From Mytilus edulis (lineage: Eukaryota; Mollusca; Bivalvia; Mytilida; Mytilidae), in NCBI RefSeq assembly GCF_963676685.1, contig NC_092354.1, forward strand, positions 22,042,193-22,106,192: a DNA stretch of 64,000 nucleotides, written 5' to 3'. The position numbers and the translations under genes were made by a program. The notes under the pieces were generated by a model. That model ran no database searches, was not told where the DNA came from, and was given only the letters and a program-made list of their open reading frames with translations. Each line of letters opens with the position of its first letter. Position 1 is the first letter of the stretch. Below, piece by piece: positions 9,246 to 19,511 of this stretch.

Positions 9246-10796
9246 GAGGGTGGTAAAGGGGGGTTGCTTGCACGGAAAAAACGTGAAATAAGACAGAATT
9301 TCACGTTGAACGTGAAATAATAATATCTGTAATGAACGTTGCACGAAAAATAAATACTTTTATGTGAACCTTTTTATGACTGAATCACTGTCTTCTTGTA
9401 TATATTAACTCTTTGTTTTACTTGATTTTCCCGATTTAGTATACACATTAATGTTATAATTGGTTTACGGCGTTTAAAAAAGTATTTCTTGAAGATCCCT
9501 GCCAAGTGTTTGAATTTTATTTGAAAAATACCGAGCACACAGGCGCGTAGCTCCCTATACGCTAACACGCAATTGCGTGCACATCGATTCGGCATGCAAA
9601 ATAAAAATGGCAAAATAAAAATTTATAAATTGAATGTTAAAGGAAACACCTATCTTGTCACTTTTTTAATTGATGAAATATCATTAAATAACGGCATTTG
9701 GTTTCAAAATAAAAGTTTTATTGGAGATTATGACAAAATCGGACAGTAACTTGTATCTTTTACAAGATTTCAATTTGTAATACTCAGTCTAAGACATGTA
9801 GTTATGGAGCACATTTAACAGTGTAAGGTTCATCAGTTTGGAATGAGATGTACCAATCGAAATTAGAATTGTCAGAACCCTTCGATATCGTTGAAAATAT
9901 AAACAGAGGCGATGTGGTCGACAGACTACCGGAGCCAATCACCCTGCAAACACGCCAAAACAGTATTGGAAAGTCATTATTTGTTGCGTTCATAGACCAT
10001 ATGATAAGGGAACTGGAGAGTGGAGTCGAATCTAGTACTAGTATTATCAGGAAATCGCTTCTTTGCGCTGTATCTGCTTCATCATGTTGTAGGAAATATA
10101 ACAAACGAACAAATCTCAACATTGTCTGAGACATAAGAAACTGACCTTGCATGTAATTTTGACGAATTCATTTGGGAGGTCGCTCGATGCCAAACAGGTA
10201 CGCCGGTTTATAACATCTCGCGAGTGCTGTCATGGAGATCTATCAGTGTACATATGTTGAAAACAAATGTACGATCAACAATGAACAACGACAGTTACTA
10301 GCATTACTGCATATTCATCGGGATTTCAGTGTGAATATTGACAAAGTAAAAGAGAAGTTTGTTTCTGCCTAGACTCGTAGAGCAGATTTATCACATATAT
10401 GTGTTTTTTTTTTATCTATTACTCAATTCAAAAGATTTATCTAATAGTTTTACATTCATAATTTTTTTATAAGTCCTATCTACATATAGCTTCTCTTTTA
10501 ACTGTCCTATGACCGAAAACAGAAAAAAAAACATTTTTCTGTATAAAAGGGTCCCAAAATTTTTTCGCCTCGCTCCGCTTGGCATGACTTGCTTGCACAT
10601 CATTTCTTTCTAGCTACGCCCCTGACACAAAATAAGACTTTGAAAATCACGATGCACGTAAAATTAAATAAGCAGAACACGTTGAACGAGGCACCCGTCT
10701 TGCACGACTGAACGTCAAATAAAAAAGTAAAAACACGTTGAACGTGAAATAAAAAACGGTGATCACGTTGCACGAAAATAACCCTTTACCACCCTC
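9246..10796. mobile_element. Inverted-repeat element GAGGGTGGTAAAGGG, 6-bp target duplication
   Basis: Left end GAGGGTGGTAAAGGG at 9246; right end CCCTTTACCACCCTC ends at 10796. TTTATT flanks both sides (9240-9245, 10797-10802). Inside each end are repeats of CACGTTGAACGTGAAATAA and AACGTTGCACGAAAA, probably subterminal protein-binding sites. The interior is non-coding except for a possible hAT-like remnant at 9848-10029. A 294-bp relative with the same ends lies at 12739-13032. Confidence 0.75.
9848..10029 (+). pseudogene. Possible hAT-transposase remnant
   Basis: About 60 codons resemble the part of hAT and ZMYM/KIAA-type proteins where QT-R is followed by a hydrophobic FIDHMI-REL segment (here ITLQTRQNSIGKSLF, AFIDHMIRELESG). 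The similarity is weak and judged by eye. The opposite strand is open too, so composition may be misleading. Confidence 0.3.
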
Positions 10797-10961
10797 TTTA
10801 TTCTTAAACAAATTACAAATTTATACAATATCCACACAAATAGTCCAAATTCTGTATTCAAATAATTATGCGTCCAAATAATTATGAGGTCTTGAAAGAA
10901 TAGAATAGAATAGAATAGAATAGAATATTTTTATTTCCCAAATTACAGGGCCCATAAAGGG

Positions 10962-12235
10962 CATACCTGTCAACCTGTGACAATGAAAATGCAGGTCATG
11001 ACCTACATTGAAGAATCAAATCTCAGGTCATAATGCGTACAAACTTTTTCGAGCTGACTTCAGTATTTATGGTACATTTTCTTATAATGTATATCAAAGA
11101 TACCAAAACATCAATGCATGTTTACTTGGTTAAGTCATTTTAAATCTTATTTATTATTATTTCATTGCACTTTTAAAGATTTTTATAAATTTGTGTAACA
11201 CAGTCTTATGTTCTCTGCTTTTTGTCATCATCTAAAATTTATTTTTCAAATGTAATTTTAAAATGAGACTACTGGCTATGTAGCCTAAACATACTGGTCA
11301 TAGAGGTATTACATCTATGAACATTCATCTCTCAGTACACAAGGAAATTAGACTATGATAAAATATAGTTATACAGTTAAAGGAAGTATAAATGTAAAAA
11401 ATAATTTTCAACTTTTTTTAAATAATTGTATAAGGGAGCTACCATTTGATTTTTATGGGGGGGCTAGGATGAAAAATTTTGTCCTGCATTTTTTTTTAGT
11501 TGTAATCTCTGTCCTGCCTTTTTATTTTTCACCCTATTCGGTCCTACCTTTTTTTTTATTAGTTAATCCTGACTTTTTTTACCTAAATTGTCATCCTGCC
11601 TTTTTTTTTTGCAAAGTATCTCATCCTGCCTTTTTTTTTACTCAAAACTCCTGTCCTGCCTATTTTTTTCAAATTTCATCCTAGCCCCCCCATAAAAATC
11701 AAATGGTAGCTCCCTAAAGGTATAAAAATAATGAAAAGTTATTTTTTAATATGTATTTGAATTTTATATTTTTATAATTTAATCTTTTTCACCCATAAAA
11801 CATAAATATAAGGAATAATTTTGAATGGTGACAAATAAGGGGAAGTAACTCTAGTTCAAATATGTTTGTAAACCAGTAGTGCAATTTAGTTACGACCTAA
11901 AGCTAAGGTAATTGCTTGAGGGTAATTGGTGTTAATTAACAGTGTGTTTGACACCAAAGCTGTCAAGTGAAGCCATGCACTTAATGGGTCACTTAATTTG
12001 ACAGTTTACATAGCTTGATGAACTGCCTGTTCATGAAAGAATTACGAATTTGCCGGTATTTCAAAGGAATATTACTTATGAAAATCAATCTCAAGGCTAA
12101 GAAATACGGGTGAAATCGGGTCATTTTCGGAATTCCCAGGTTATTTCAATGACCCGGCGGGTGTCCCGTGTGATCCCTCAGAATTGTGAAAATCTCGGGT
12201 CACACCTGCAGAATACGTGTCAGTTGACAGGTATG
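10962..12235. mobile_element. Inverted-repeat element CATACCTGTCAAC, 6-bp target duplication
   Basis: CATACCTGTCAAC at 10962-10974 and its inverse GTTGACAGGTATG at 12223-12235, flanked by AAAGGG at 10956-10961 and 12236-12241. No coding sequence. It contains the smaller MITE 11434-11714. Related ends (CATACCTGCCAACTTTTG) appear at 18735, so the family is likely repeated. Confidence 0.6.
11434..11714. mobile_element. 281-bp MITE with TAA duplication (PIF/Harbinger-like)
   Basis: Inverted ends of about 40 bp starting GGGAGCTACCATTTGATTTT, with runs of G/C next to CTAGGATG. TAA flanks both sides (11431-11433, 11715-11717), which fits the 3-bp TWA duplications of PIF/Harbinger. The middle is a run of TCCTGCC followed by T tracts repeated five times. 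An open frame across it is a composition artefact. Confidence 0.65.
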
Positions 12236-12420
12236 AAAGGGCATAAAATCAGATACAATTGATTTACATAATTGGTAACAACAACAATAATAGAGGCATA
12301 TACATATATATTTGGAATATAAGCATTGGTCAGAATCAAGCTAAAAACCACATATATATTGTGAATAAAAGAATAATAAAATTACATTATAGTATACATG
12401 TATATGTATTTATTCTCAAA

Positions 12421-12687
12421 TTATTTACTTGACTTAGTGTCAGTGTTCAGACCTGATCTCCTTGATTCAAAACAGTCACAAATATAACAGCCCAGTTTTT
12501 CCATAAGAGTAACATTTTCTTGGGTCAAGAGCCATAAAAATTTAGACATGTTAGAAGATTTATTTAAATTTATAAAATTATAACAATTGTTAGAAATGTC
12601 TTGAAAAAAATCATCCCTTTGAAGAATATATAAGCCTTTTAAGACATCACAATTATTTGGACTACTACACACAAACAACACATGCAA
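12421..12687 (-). pseudogene. C-terminal fragment of a LINE polyprotein
   Basis: 88 codons. The pattern LFVCSSPNNCDVLK, then RDDFFQDI, KFLWLLTQEN and CYICDCFESRRS resembles the end of LINE polyproteins beyond the RT (a Cys-rich stretch followed by a helical tail). It stands just upstream, on the minus strand, of the LINE 3' UTR and tail. No RT domain remains. Confidence 0.5.
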
Positions 12688-12693
12688 TCTATT

Positions 12694-12744
12694 TACTCTT
12701 CGTTGTCACAGTGGTGTAGCTTGCATGTATGCTTAGATGAGGGT
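12694..12744 (+). repeat. 51-bp direct repeat, copy 1 (copy 2 at 13295-13345)
   Basis: TACTCTTCGTTGTCACAG to GCTTAGATGAGGGT recurs 601 bases downstream with two differences. Both copies include the first six bases (GAGGGT) of the MITE end that follows copy 1. Confidence 0.85.
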
Positions 12745-13032
12745 GGTAAAGGGTTATTTTTGTGCAACGTTTTCGGCCTTTTTATTTCATGTATTTTCAT
12801 GTTTTTTTTATCAAATGAGATGCTAGTACGTGGACGCTAAAAGGTGACCGCAAGGTCTGCATGATCTCCAAGAACGGCTGAGTATAACTTCTGGTACATT
12901 GTACTTTGTTTCCTTAATATTTACGATTTTATTTCTCGTGCTTCGTTTTTCACGATTTTTATTTTTTGTGCTACGTTTTTGCGATTTTTATTTTACGTGT
13001 TTCTGTGTTCAGTACCCCCCTTTACCACCCTC
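12739..13032. mobile_element. 294-bp MITE GAGGGTGGTAAAGGG, 6-bp target duplication
   Basis: Ends GAGGGTGGTAAAGGG and CCCTTTACCACCCTC with TTAGAT on both sides (12733-12738, 13033-13038). Interior holds GTGCAACGTTTTCGG and TTTTTCACGATTTTTATTT-like repeats. Short relative of 9246-10796. Confidence 0.85.
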
Positions 13033-13294
13033 TTAGATGCTCAAACATCCACATCATTTTGGCCAAATTTTTTTTTATAATAAATATATAATTGCATGTG
13101 TTCACAGCAAATACAAACGGTGGTATCCGAATGTAACAAGGGTGAGGATATGAAAATAGCGTCCAATCATTTACGAAGCAGTATGCATGGTCTTTCCTTT
13201 CAGATCATTTCGTTTATGTAAACAAGACAATGCAAGATGGATAAATCGCAGAAAAAGTGTTCTCGACTTTCGTAAAAAATAATAAATAAATATA

Positions 13295-13345
13295 TACTCT
13301 TTGTTGTCACAGTGGTGTAGCTTGCATGTATGCTTAGATGAGGGT
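13295..13345 (+). repeat. 51-bp direct repeat, copy 2
   Basis: See 12694-12744. Here GAGGGT is followed by AGCTTATTG and not by the MITE. Confidence 0.85.
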
Positions 13346-14201
13346 AGCTTATTGTCAGCTAAGGCTAGCGCAGAGGATGATACGCAGTCCTGCGGACATG
13401 TTTGGTATGAAATTTAATCAAGCGCAGCTATGACAAAGCTATGTTACTAGCCATGCTAGTTAACAACTAAACCATAATAATCCTTATATATATAGTTTCC
13501 TGTAACACGGAAACAACGTGATAAAAACTCTATTTGTATTGGAGTGTTATCATTCCCGGGGTCAAAATACCATTAGGTAAAATTTCCTGTGACACTAAAA
13601 CAACATGATAATCAAAGAGCTGATTGCTCTGAGGTGGAAGAGGTGAATAAAAGGTAACTTGAATTACCATAAAAGCAGCCCCACTAACCCAGACTGCTTT
13701 GTACCATTATCGTTATGACATTTTTTTTTTCTTCAAACAAGAATGTGTCATAAGTACATGGATTTCCCATCCGTACAATCATTTTATGTTCAGTGGACCA
13801 AGGAAAAAATTAGGTCAAATCTTTAATTTGGCAGTAAAATTAGAAAGATCACATCTTAAGGAACACATCTATCTATAAAATAAAATAACGAGGTCCAATT
13901 TGTCAGCCGTCTTGGGGTAAAAACGACAAATCAAAGAATTTAACTTTATATATAGCTAATATAGGACAACAGTGTTGATTAAAAATTACACCACTCCAAA
14001 CCCTTTTGTTTTCCACATAATTAATATTGCCAATAATTAACAAGTTCCGGGTCGAATCGGATACCGATACCAATAGTATATTCACATGTTACCTATTACC
14101 TTATCTATACGTTCCGCATCTGACAGGCGCACCATCAAACGGTGTATTTAGGATTTTGCTAAATACACGGGTCATAATCACAGGGTTGACACTACCACTG
14201 G
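13346..14201. other. Non-coding; includes a diverged direct repeat of the far flank
   Basis: No gene seen. 13890-14070 resembles 18262-18440 in the same orientation (shared CAAATCAAAGAATT-like start, TTGTTTTCCA and CAATAATT), so the element 14202-18144 lies between two diverged copies of a 180-bp sequence. Two weak copies of TTTCCTGTAACACGGAAAC occur at 13495 and 13583. Confidence 0.5.
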
Positions 14202-14237
14202 GGTAAAGCTGATGACCGTAACTGCATTCACGGTCAT

Positions 14238-14399
14238 CCCAAGATGTCGGACGAAAAATTAGGTCAGTATTTTTATTGTCTGTTAAGGTGTTTCTACATC
14301 ATTTTCTTTACAAAGCATACTTTGATACGATGTAAATTTATAAAAGATTCACACCGAAGTCACAAATCTCTACCGAGGAACGTGTATAGAACGGGAAAT
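14238..14399 (+). other. Open frame starting inside the left TIR
   Basis: CCCAAGATGTCGGA places an ATG in good context pointing inwards, with the same arrangement in the right TIR (minus strand, start near 18103). The reading frame begins MSDEKLGQYFYCLL and runs about 50 codons. No known domain. Confidence 0.3.
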
Positions 14400-14931
14400 T
14401 GGATTTGAAAAATTCGCTAAGATGACCGTAAATCATCTTTAAAATATTTTCAAGATGACCGTAACATATAATAAGGATGACCGTGATTGGTAAAATGATG
14501 ACCGTAATTTCGAAAGGATGACCGTACCTTTCATAGTATAACTGTCATTTCTAAGAAATATCCGTATTTGTATAACCTTTTTTGTATCAAATAATTAATC
14601 GTGTTGGTGAAAGACATATTTATAAGACAACATTAGTTTAAACAATATTTATTCAGATAATTCATCATGATACGATATTATTATAGAAAGGAAATAATAT
14701 TCAGGATTCAGAAACAAGCAATTTGCTTTTACAAATCTGTCTCCTTTACAAAAATAATACACTTATTGAACAATACATAAATATAAATACTGGCATGCTC
14801 TGTAATAAATATATGAATATGAAAAAGGTGAAAGAAGAAAAAGAAGAAAAAAATTAATGAGAAAAAAAATAAAAAAAATAAACATGAATTGTGAAATGTT
14901 TTGGTTCCTATTGAGTGATGAAGCATTAACA

Positions 14932-17662
14932 TCAAGGGTTAAAACGTTTACTTTTAATAATATATTTCTGCACCAAACTAAATAAAAGACTATTTTGCTC
15001 ATCAGAGAATAACTTTGATCCAAAAAAGCAAAGTTTTTGTGTTAACTTGGACAGGAAGAACTGAAACAGAATCCAATAGTTCTTTTCTTAAATTAGTATA
15101 TATAGGACAAGATAACAGGAAGTGAGAATTTGTTTCTACATCACCACAACGACAATTTGGAGAGTCTACTAAGTTACGAAGGAAAAGGTGAGAATTCATT
15201 GAGCTTGAATCCATTCTTAAGCGAGCATGAATAATTTGACCAAAATGATGTCCTATATATTATATAGGACATCATTTTGGTCAAATTATTAAATAATACG
15301 CTGGGATCTTACTATTTTGGGTACTAATTTGTTTTTTGAATAATGATAAAGATTCACATTTTCTTATGTTTAAGTTAAGAGTGTCCCATAGTTTTGTTGT
15401 TGCAGGGATGAAATATTCAGAATATAAACGGGTCCAAGTGTTGACTTGTGAAATATTATTTCTCTGTCTTGTATTATGATCATGCCTACTGCCTACTGAA
15501 TCAGGCAATAAGTCTCTTAAATACTCTGGAGTTTTATTATTCAAAATTTTGTGATAATGAGTTAGTCTGTGATTGCGTCGTCTTTCAGATATTTTTTCCC
15601 ATCGAGTTTCAACATATAAATTGTTTATACTGGTAAGCTTAGTACCCCCTGTGACGATACGCGCTGCGTCAAGCTGAATACTTTCAAGTTTAGCAATCAA
15701 ATTCTGATTTTGAGAGTCCCAAACGACATCGGCATATTCAAGTCAAAATCTATCAAGAACATGTTTCATTTTTCTCATTATATTTATTCTTTTGTAAGAT
15801 TTAGAAACTATATATTCAATATGGTCGTTCCAGGATCCGTTGTTAGAAAAAAGACACCTAGATGTTTGTGTTTACTTACTGTTTGTAGCTCTTGGGTCTT
15901 CATATTTAATGGAGGATGAAAGGGTCTATTTATTTATTTTTAAATTTTCATACTTTCAGTTTTTTGGGCATTAAAATTAACAAGCCATTTTTTTTACCAA
16001 TTATAAATCTTATCTAGATCGTCATTTAAAATTTTAGCTGTTTCTGTTGGATTGTCAAATATAATATATAATGAAGTGTCATCTGCGAATAGCTTAATTT
16101 GAGCTTGAATGTCTTCTACAATATCGTTTATAAATATCAAAAAAAGGAGAGGGTCTAGAATGGACCCTTGTGGGACGCCTGCATTTACAGGTAACCATTC
16201 GGAACTTGAACCGTTAATAACCACCCGCTGGACTCTATTTGTAAAATAATTTTCAAACCACCTTAGTAAAGAACCCGGTATGCCCGCTTGTTGAAGTTTA
16301 AATAGCAGTCCCTTATGCCAGACTCGATCAAACGCTTTTAAATACTTATATCACAGAATACTACCCTTATTTCTTTACCGCTATCTAAAGCCTTCCCAAA
16401 ATCATTCGAAATGTTAATTAATTGATTAACTGCTGAATCCCCCCGTTTAAAGCCAGACTGATTTTTCGTTAAAATATTATTGCGCATAAAGTGATTGTAA
16501 ACATGTTTATATACACATCGTTCCATACACTTTGATATTACACTCAACAAGGAAATAAGTCTATAGTTTTTAACGTCATTCGGTTTACTATTTTCATAAA
16601 CTGGGGTAACATTTGCTCTTTTCTATTGATCTGGAAAAGTAGACGTACTTAACGATAAGTTTTAAAATAGTTTACATAGTGGATACTTTAAAACAGAAGA
16701 TGCTTCTTTTAACAATTTGGGACTTATGAGGTCTGGGCCAGAATCTTTTGTGGGATTAACAATTTTCAATATATCTTCAACTTCAGTAACAGTAATTTCT
16801 ATATAACTAATGTCATCACTAATATTATGAAGTTCTTCAGGTAACACAGCACTTGAATCATCAATATTTGACTGGATTAAATTCATTTGCCTTTTCGATT
16901 TCATCAAATATTAAGTTGTTATTAACCATTAATGGGGGTACACTTGCGTCGTTTGTTTTCAATCCGGATATTTGTTTAACCGTTTTCCACCAGTTAGAAG
17001 TGGACGGGTTACTGTTCATGATTTTTTTAATTAAATTGTTGTTATAATCATTCTTCGATTTTCTTATTAAACTAGTAACTTCATTTCGTATTTTCTTAAA
17101 TTTTGACCACTCCGATGGGTTATTATATTTTTTTAGCCTTTCTGTGAATTCTATTTTTTTTCCTTATCTTTTTTTTAACATCATTTGTTAGCCATGGAGG
17201 TTCATTTTTGCGAACAGTTATTATTTTATTTGGAACACAATTTTCAGCAGCTTCTATGATAGTTTTTGTTATTTCGGTTGTAAATTGTTCAACGTTATTT
17301 AAGTTAATTACGGAATCCCAATTTTTTTCAGATAAAATGTTACGATATCTGTCATAGTCTCCTCGATCATATAGACAAATTTTCCGCTTAAAAGTTTTTT
17401 GACGACATTTTGGAAAGTTCAAAAGACTAATTATAGGACAGTGAAAACGTATTTGGTCTAATAAAGGTGGACCGACTCCACAGTAATTTATTATGTGAGC
17501 ATCATTTATTATAAAAAGGTCTAACAATGATGACGACGATTTAGTAAAATGAGAAGGTTCATCTATCATTTGAGTAAGACTAAATTGGCTTAACAAAGGT
17601 ATAATTTTTGAAGACAACATTATCCTCAAGGTAGACAAAAATAAAACGTGTTTCAAATACAT
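14932..17662 (-). pseudogene. Decayed LINE polyprotein (endonuclease end, RT, C-terminal domain)
   Basis: Read from 17662 to 14932 on the minus strand, pieces in different frames follow the normal order. 17662-17123: end of the endonuclease and linker (FIINDAHIINYCGVGPPLLD, ENCVPNKIITVRKNEPPWL). 16907-16662: RT start (PTKDSGPDLISPKLLKE). 16550-16338: NQSGFKRGDSAVNQL. 16224-15994: GVPQGSILDPLLFLIFIND and LFADDTSLYI. 15700-15281: thumb region ending LFKKQI. 15214-14932: HARLRMDSSSMNSH, then NCRCGDVETNSHFLLSCP, a Cys-rich motif, and after a one-base shift the tail KYIIKSKRFNP with stop near 14932. Several frameshifts and a palindromic insertion (15230-15290) kill it. Confidence 0.8.
15230..15290. 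repeat. Perfect 30-bp palindrome with one central base
   Basis: 15230-15259 and 15261-15290 are exact reverse complements (AATAATTTGACCAAAATGAT at the start). It falls inside the LINE coding sequence: one arm encodes GHHFGQII in the expected frame, while the other arm is an added inverted copy carrying stops. Confidence 0.95.
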
Positions 17663-18144
17663 GGTTCGTTATATGTAACATCCAACTACAAGCCAAATAG
17701 TTAAAAAGAACTAACCGAGCCCCTATTGCGACAAACTCAACAAAGAACAATGCATACAAATATGGATATTTCTTTCAATTGACGGTCATCCTTTTAAATT
17801 TAGTCATTCTTTATAAATTACGGTCATCCTTAACAATTTACGGTCATCTTTTAACCAATTACGGTCAGCCTTGTTATGAATCCCTAATCCTGTTACGGTC
17901 ATCTCGATTACGATTTACGGTCATCCTCGCGAATTTTTCAAATCCAAATTCCCGTTTTATACACGTTCCTCGGTAGAGATTTGTGACTTCCGTGTGAATC
18001 TTTTATATATTTACATCGTATCAAAGTATGCTTTGTAAAGAAAATGATGTAGAAACACCTTAACAGACAATAAAAATACTGACCTAATTTTTCATCCGAC
18101 ATCTTGGGATGACCGTGAATGCAGTTACGGTCATCAGCTTTACC

Positions 18145-18555
18145 ATAGTGACTACTAAATTCAATCATTGTCACACTGTTCCCTATTGTAGTATTTTAAT
18201 TAAAGTATGACTTTCTAAGATGACAATACGAATACTAAAAATCTGGACTTAAAATAATGGTATATATACAGTTTTCAATTTGTTTGCCGGCATGACGTAA
18301 AACATGGAATCAAAGAATTCAACTTATTTATAACTAATACAAGACAATGCTGTTGATTAAAAAATACTCCATTCCAGGCCCTTTTGTTTTCCAAATGATT
18401 AATATTACCAATAATTGATAAGTTCCAGGTCGACGGGTTCAAACAGAAAGATTTTGAAAGAAGAAAAAACTGTACATCTTATAATCGGCATTACTTTATC
18501 AGATGACAATACCAATACTAAAATAAGGCTTACGCATATTTATATACTTTAATTC
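18145..18555. other. Non-coding; second copy of flanking direct repeat
   Basis: 18262-18440 is the partner of 13890-14070. Nothing else recognised. Confidence 0.5.
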
Positions 18556-18715
18556 AGTCACCGACCCACGATATCACGGGTGTGTTCTAGTGTGTACTAA
18601 GTTTCAAGTTGATTGGATTTCAACTTCATCAAAAACTACCTCGACCATAAACTTTAACCTGAAGCAGGACGGACGGACAGACCAGAAAACATAATGCCCA
18701 TAAATGGGGCATAAA
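18556..18715 (+). repeat. Interspersed bivalve repeat ending in GGGGCATAAAAA
   Basis: Contains AAGTTGATTGGATTTCAACT, AAAAACTACCTCGACC, ACGGACGGACAGACC and CCCATAAATGGGGCATAA. An inverse, diverged copy lies at 40022-40200. I recognise this as a common bivalve repeat; its class is not clear to me. Confidence 0.6.
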
Positions 18716-19327
18716 AATAGTAAGACTTGTTACATACCTGCCAACTTTTGAAAGTTTCCATGTTTTTTTTTAGTGCGCAACAACAATTTTAAAGGTTACA
18801 ATTTTTAGCGAAGTATTTTGCACGATCTGGATTGTCTAGAAAAAGTGTCATATTTGTATGATGAGCTTACATGCCTTTTTCTTAAGTCTGTTTGCATGAT
18901 TCTAGTTATTAAATCAGTAGAAAAGATGAACATGTAGCTAGCAGACCAGGGTTTATTTTCTTGAGTAAGAATATTAGATGCTTGTTGAAATTTCCAATTT
19001 TGAATTATGCACAAAGATAGACCTTTAACAGGTTGGGAACAATACTCCAAATGAGGGGTAACCCTCATTGGAAGAACATTACAACCCACTGTAAAAAATA
19101 AGCACCTTTATATTCATATTATTTGATAAACTTTTCCCCAAGAACTATGCATCTATCAAGTATTATTAAGAAAGTGAAACAACTCCCATAAGCATGTTAG
19201 GCAAAAATCATAAGCAATGAACTTCTGTTTTTGAATACATGCTTTACTAATAAAGATAAAGACAATTTAACCCAAAAAAAAATTATGAGCATCATCCTTT
19301 TTAAATAAACGAAGCCTTAAATGTTAT
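18716..19327. other. No supported gene
   Basis: A 94-codon minus-strand frame (18805-19089) has no recognisable domain and is not supported. CATACCTGCCAACTTTTG at 18735 resembles the end of the element at 10962. Confidence 0.4.
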
Positions 19328-19511
19328 GTTTCTGACATAAGATTTGACAGATTTTATTGTTTCAGACATAAGATTTGACAGACTTTATCATTTCTGACAT
19401 AAGATTTGACAGACTTTATCATTTCTGACATAAGATTTGACAGACTTTATCATTTCTGACATAAGATTTGACAGACTTTATTTTTTCATACATAAGATTT
19501 GACAGACTTTT
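19328..19511 (+). repeat. 31-bp tandem repeat (TTTCTGACATAAGATTTGAC...), left part
   Basis: About six units of 31 bases built on TTTCTGACATAAGATTTGAC plus AGACTTTATCA. The array is split by the element 19512-21515 and goes on at 21516. Confidence 0.9.

Larger units (their letters stand above)
10898..12690 (-). mobile_element. LINE 3' end with (TATTC)n tail, interrupted by a DNA element
   Basis: Read on the minus strand: the end of a LINE C-terminal domain (12687-12421), a 3' UTR ending GGGCCCTGTAATTTGGG and AAATAAAAATATTC, and an (ATTCT)n tail (10898-10927). The 3' UTR is split by the element at 10962-12235: the halves TTTTATGCCCTTT and CCCTTTATGGGCCC join across it. Only the 3' part of the LINE is present, as expected for a 5'-truncated copy. 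Confidence 0.65.
14202..18144. mobile_element. 3.9-kb DNA element with about 220-bp TIRs and GATGACCGTAA arrays
   Basis: GGTAAAGCTGATGACCGTAA opens the element at 14202 and its inverse closes it at 18144; about 220 bp match nearly perfectly (14202-14420 with 17925-18144). Inside each TIR lies an array of GATGACCGTAA motifs (14421, 14453, 14474, 14496, 14517 on the left; 17782, 17820, 17842, 17864, 17895 and 17916 on the right, inverse) spaced about 20-30 bases. No target duplication is evident. Content is a decayed LINE on the minus strand and no transposase, so it is non-autonomous or was broken by the LINE. Confidence 0.7.

Noticed and set aside
11355-11684. 109-codon Phe-rich frame
   Set aside because: Lies across T tracts of a MITE.
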